Below are positions 61,550 through 64,000 of a DNA stretch of 64,000 nt, piece after piece; positions within the stretch are counted from its first letter, which is position 1; the number at the start of each line of letters is the position of its first letter. This DNA comes from Litorimonas sp051251645 (GTDB lineage: Bacteria > Pseudomonadota > Alphaproteobacteria > Caulobacterales > Maricaulaceae), in assembly GCA_051251645.1 (NCBI GenBank), contig JBPOEY010000002.1, forward strand, positions 124,001-188,000, read 5' to 3'. The notes under the pieces are model-generated. The model made no database searches. It was given only the letters and a program-made list of their open reading frames with translations, and was not told where the DNA came from. Made by a program: the position numbers and the translations under genes.

Positions 61550-64000
61550 TTAGTGCGCGTCGTTCCAATTCTTCGCGGCCTGCGCTTCGACATCAATCGG
61601 GACTGACAGATGAATCGCGGGTTCATGGGCGTGTTCCATGGCGTGTTTGACCACGGTTATTAGCGCGTCTTCGCGCCCTTCGGGCACCTCAAAAACCAGT
61701 TCATCATGAACCTGCAACAGCATTCTCGCGCCCTCCACCGCGTGAATTGCGTCCGGCATCCGGATCATGGCGCGACGCATAATGTCGGCAGCGGTGCCTT
61801 GAATGGGCGCGTTGATCGCTTGGCGCTCGGCAAAGGCCCGGCGTTGCGGGTTGCGTTCACGAATGCCGGGAATGTGACACTTTCGCCCAAACAAGGTCGA
61901 CACATATCCAAGCTCTTTCGCTTCCGCCTTCGTCGCGTCCATATAAGCGCGAATGCCGGGGAATTTTTCGAAATAGGTCTTGATGAAGTCTGCGGCCGTG
62001 CTGCGGTCCACGCCCGTATTCTTCGCCAAACCAAACGCAGAGATGCCGTAGATGATCCCGAAATTGATCGCCTTCGCTTGACGCCGAATATCCGGCGTCA
62101 TCGCGTCAAGTTTAACGCCAAACATTTCGGACGCTGTCAGGGCATGAATATCAACGCCATCGGCAAACGCCTGCTTCATCGTTGGAAGGTCCGCCATATG
62201 TGCCAGCAAGCGCAACTCGATCTGGCTGTAATCCGCCGCGACCAGTAAATGACCCGGCTCCGCAATAAAGGCATCGCGAATTTTGCGGCCTTCTTCGGTT
62301 CGGATCGGAATATTTTGCAGGTTTGGATCACTGGAACTTAGCCGACCCGTCGTTGTTGCCGCGAGGCTAAAGCTGGTGTGAACCCGTTCCGTCCCCGGAT
62401 TAATCTGCGCTTGAAGCGCGTCCGTATAGGTCGATTTCAATTTCGAGAATTGCCGCCAATTGAGGATCGTGCGCGGCAAGGCTTCGCCCTTATCGGCCAA
62501 GTCTTCAAGAATATCGACACCCGTTTGCCACGCCCCCGTCTTGGTTTTCTTGCCCCCCGGCAGAGACATTTTATCGAATAGGATTTCGCCGATTTGTTTG
62601 GGACTGCCGAGATTGAAATTTTCCCCTGCCGTCTCATACGCTTCGGCCTCAAGCCCTGCCATTTTTTGTGAGAAATAAGAGGACAGACGCGCCAATTCGG
62701 CGCGATCAACCTTGATGCCTTCGTTTTCCATCTTGGCCACAACATGCGGCATGTCGCGATCGATGGATTCGTAAACCCGTGTGACCCGCCCCAGCGCAAG
62801 CTTGGGTTTGAGAAACTTCCACAAGCGCAAGGTGACGTCTGCATCTTCAGAGGCATAACGTGTCGCATCGGCCAACCCGATCATGTCGAACGTCTTCTGA
62901 TTTTTGCCTGTGCCTGCGATCTCTTTAAACGGCACGGGACTATGTCCGAAATGAGTTTCCGACAACGCGTCCATACCGTGACTATTGATGCCATTATCGA
63001 GCGCATAGCTGATCAACATTGTGTCATCATAAGGCGCGGGATAGAGATCATGACGGAGGAATACGCCGAGATCATATTTGAAATTCTGCCCAACCTTCAG
63101 CACGGATGGATCATGTAAAAGCGGCTCTAACATCTCGAGCGCCGTCGCCATCGAAATCTGATCCGGTGCGCCTTCGCCGAGCAAATCTCCTTCGCCTTTA
63201 TGGCCGAGCGGAACGTAGCAGGCTTCGTTATCGTCAACTGCAAGGCAGACTCCGACGAGGTTCGCCGCACGACTGTCGAGACCATCGGTTTCCAAATCAA
63301 CAGCGACAACGCCCACCTCAAACCCACGGCGGATCCAATGGGCTAATCGGTCTTCGGTTTGCACACACTCATAGCGTGTCGGATCAAAGGTCGTGTTTGA
63401 ATAGGTATTGCGCGTCGCTGGCGGCGCGAACGCCTCTTTCGTGTCATCAGCGCGGATACCATCAGAATCACCGTCGCCCATGGCTTGCCGCACCCGCGCG
63501 GTCAGGGTGCGAAAGCCCATCTCTTCGAGAAAGTCGAACAGCACGTCGACATCCGGATCCGTCACGCCGAGGTCTTCTAGCGGGATATCAACCGCAACAT
63601 CGATTTTAAGGGTCACGAGTTCTTTGGACACACGGGCCATATCGGCGTGTTCGAGTAGTTTCTCGCGGCGACCCTTTTGTTTGATCTCACCCGCGCGTTC
63701 CAGCAGCGTTTCCAGATCACCATATTCAGCGAGCAAGAGTGCCGCCGTTTTGACGCCAATGCCAGGGACACCGGGTACATTATCGACGGAATCGCCAGCT
63801 AACGATTGTACATCAATGACCTTGTCTGGCGTGACGCCAAATTTTTCTTCGACCTCTTTCGGGCCAATATGGCGATTTTTCATCGGGTCGAGCATAGAAA
63901 CTTGATCCGAGACGAGTTGCATCAGGTCTTTGTCAGAGCTGAGGATCGTCACGCGCGCGCCGAGCGCTTCGGCCTGTCGGGCATAAGTCGCGATCAGGTC
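61550..64000 (-). CDS. polA: DNA polymerase I, N-terminus cut by window edge
   Basis: PolA fills gaps in excision repair and replaces Okazaki primers. The 816 codons seen include most of the 5'-3' exonuclease domain (helix-hairpin-helix SVDNVPGVPGIGVKTA). A 3'-5' exonuclease domain retains the DxE motif (VVAVDLETDGLD) and YASEDADVTLRLW, so proofreading is likely. The polymerase domain has motifs A (VAADYSQIELRLLAH), B (RRQAKAINFGIIYGIS) and C (LLQVHDELVFEV). About 100 N-terminal residues lie beyond the right edge; the frame is open to base 64000. Confidence 0.97.
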   Translation of the reverse strand, partial: DLIATYARQAEALGARVTILSSDKDLMQLVSDQVSMLDPMKNRHIGPKEVEEKFGVTPDKVIDVQSLAGDSVDNVPGVPGIGVKTAALLLAEYGDLETLLERAGEIKQKGRREKLLEHADMARVSKELVTLKIDVAVDIPLEDLGVTDPDVDVLFDFLEEMGFRTLTARVRQAMGDGDSDGIRADDTKEAFAPPATRNTYSNTTFDPTRYECVQTEDRLAHWIRRGFEVGVVAVDLETDGLDSRAANLVGVCLAVDDNEACYVPLGHKGEGDLLGEGAPDQISMATALEMLEPLLHDPSVLKVGQNFKYDLGVFLRHDLYPAPYDDTMLISYALDNGINSHGMDALSETHFGHSPVPFKEIAGTGKNQKTFDMIGLADATRYASEDADVTLRLWKFLKPKLALGRVTRVYESIDRDMPHVVAKMENEGIKVDRAELARLSSYFSQKMAGLEAEAYETAGENFNLGSPKQIGEILFDKMSLPGGKKTKTGAWQTGVDILEDLADKGEALPRTILNWRQFSKLKSTYTDALQAQINPGTERVHTSFSLAATTTGRLSSSDPNLQNIPIRTEEGRKIRDAFIAEPGHLLVAADYSQIELRLLAHMADLPTMKQAFADGVDIHALTASEMFGVKLDAMTPDIRRQAKAINFGIIYGISAFGLAKNTGVDRSTAADFIKTYFEKFPGIRAYMDATKAEAKELGYVSTLFGRKCHIPGIRERNPQRRAFAERQAINAPIQGTAADIMRRAMIRMPDAIHAVEGARMLLQVHDELVFEVPEGREDALITVVKHAMEHAHEPAIHLSVPIDVEAQAAKNWNDAH

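Noticed and set aside
1..64000. CRISPR arrays, prophage or IS elements
   Set aside because: No regularly spaced repeats, transposase, integrase or phage structural genes were seen.

Overview
The window reads as chromosomal DNA of an aerobic Gram-negative alphaproteobacterium, most likely Caulobacterales/Maricaulales (Hyphomonadaceae-like). The reasons are two TonB-dependent receptors, DUF465 and DUF1491 proteins, a DivJ/PleC-like histidine kinase, a CtrA-like site, PstA and PstC with N-terminal extensions, and dense operons joined by 4-nt ATGA overlaps. This placement is inference from gene families, not from a marker gene. There is no sign of a prophage, IS element or CRISPR array. Both ends cut genes: a DUF465 protein on the left and polA on the right.

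Layout. 0-6 kb: DUF465 pair, GGDEF diguanylate cyclase, purEK, mtnP, a small zinc-finger protein, an ABC ATPase without a permease, and a Gfo/Idh/MocA oxidoreductase. 6-10.5 kb: pstSCAB on the minus strand. 10.5-19.4 kb: MATE exporter, DUF1491, an orphan BcsB-like protein, a membrane histidine kinase, a SufE-like protein, a 54-aa membrane protein coupled to an HNH protein, and an exported propeller-like protein. 19.4-23 kb: ppx and ppk. 23-27 kb: carotenoid oxygenase and two thiolases. 27-31.2 kb: GH42 beta-galactosidase, galT, galK. 31.2-40.7 kb: PhoA- and PhoD-type phosphatases behind a large TonB-dependent receptor with a clear Pho box, then a 2OG-Fe(II) oxygenase, a NupC-type nucleoside transporter and a uridine-kinase-like protein. 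40.9-46.9 kb: a GST, and a blaI-blaR1-TonB receptor operon with two BlaI-type operator dyads. 47-58.5 kb: second histidine kinase, sdaA, secreted metallopeptidase/TPR protein, a 662-nt non-coding block with several hairpins, zntB-like CorA, fused pabB-pabC, pxpABC and an HI0933-like flavoprotein. 58.6-64 kb: lipoprotein, Nudix hydrolase, tRNA-Ser(GGA) with an adjacent partial copy, N-formylglutamate amidohydrolase, msrA and polA.

Phosphate acquisition is the strongest functional theme. Pst takes up Pi, Ppk and Ppx make and break polyphosphate, and the Pho-box-linked receptor with two phosphatases would release Pi from organic phosphates outside the inner membrane. The neighbouring nucleoside transporter and kinase could salvage nucleosides left over from nucleotide hydrolysis (inference).

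The parts most worth a second look are the BlaI/BlaR1-type operon controlling an outer-membrane receptor, the 80-nt transcription-unit-like tRNA-Ser half copy with its own promoter and terminator, and the hairpin-rich non-coding block at 51.5-52.2 kb.
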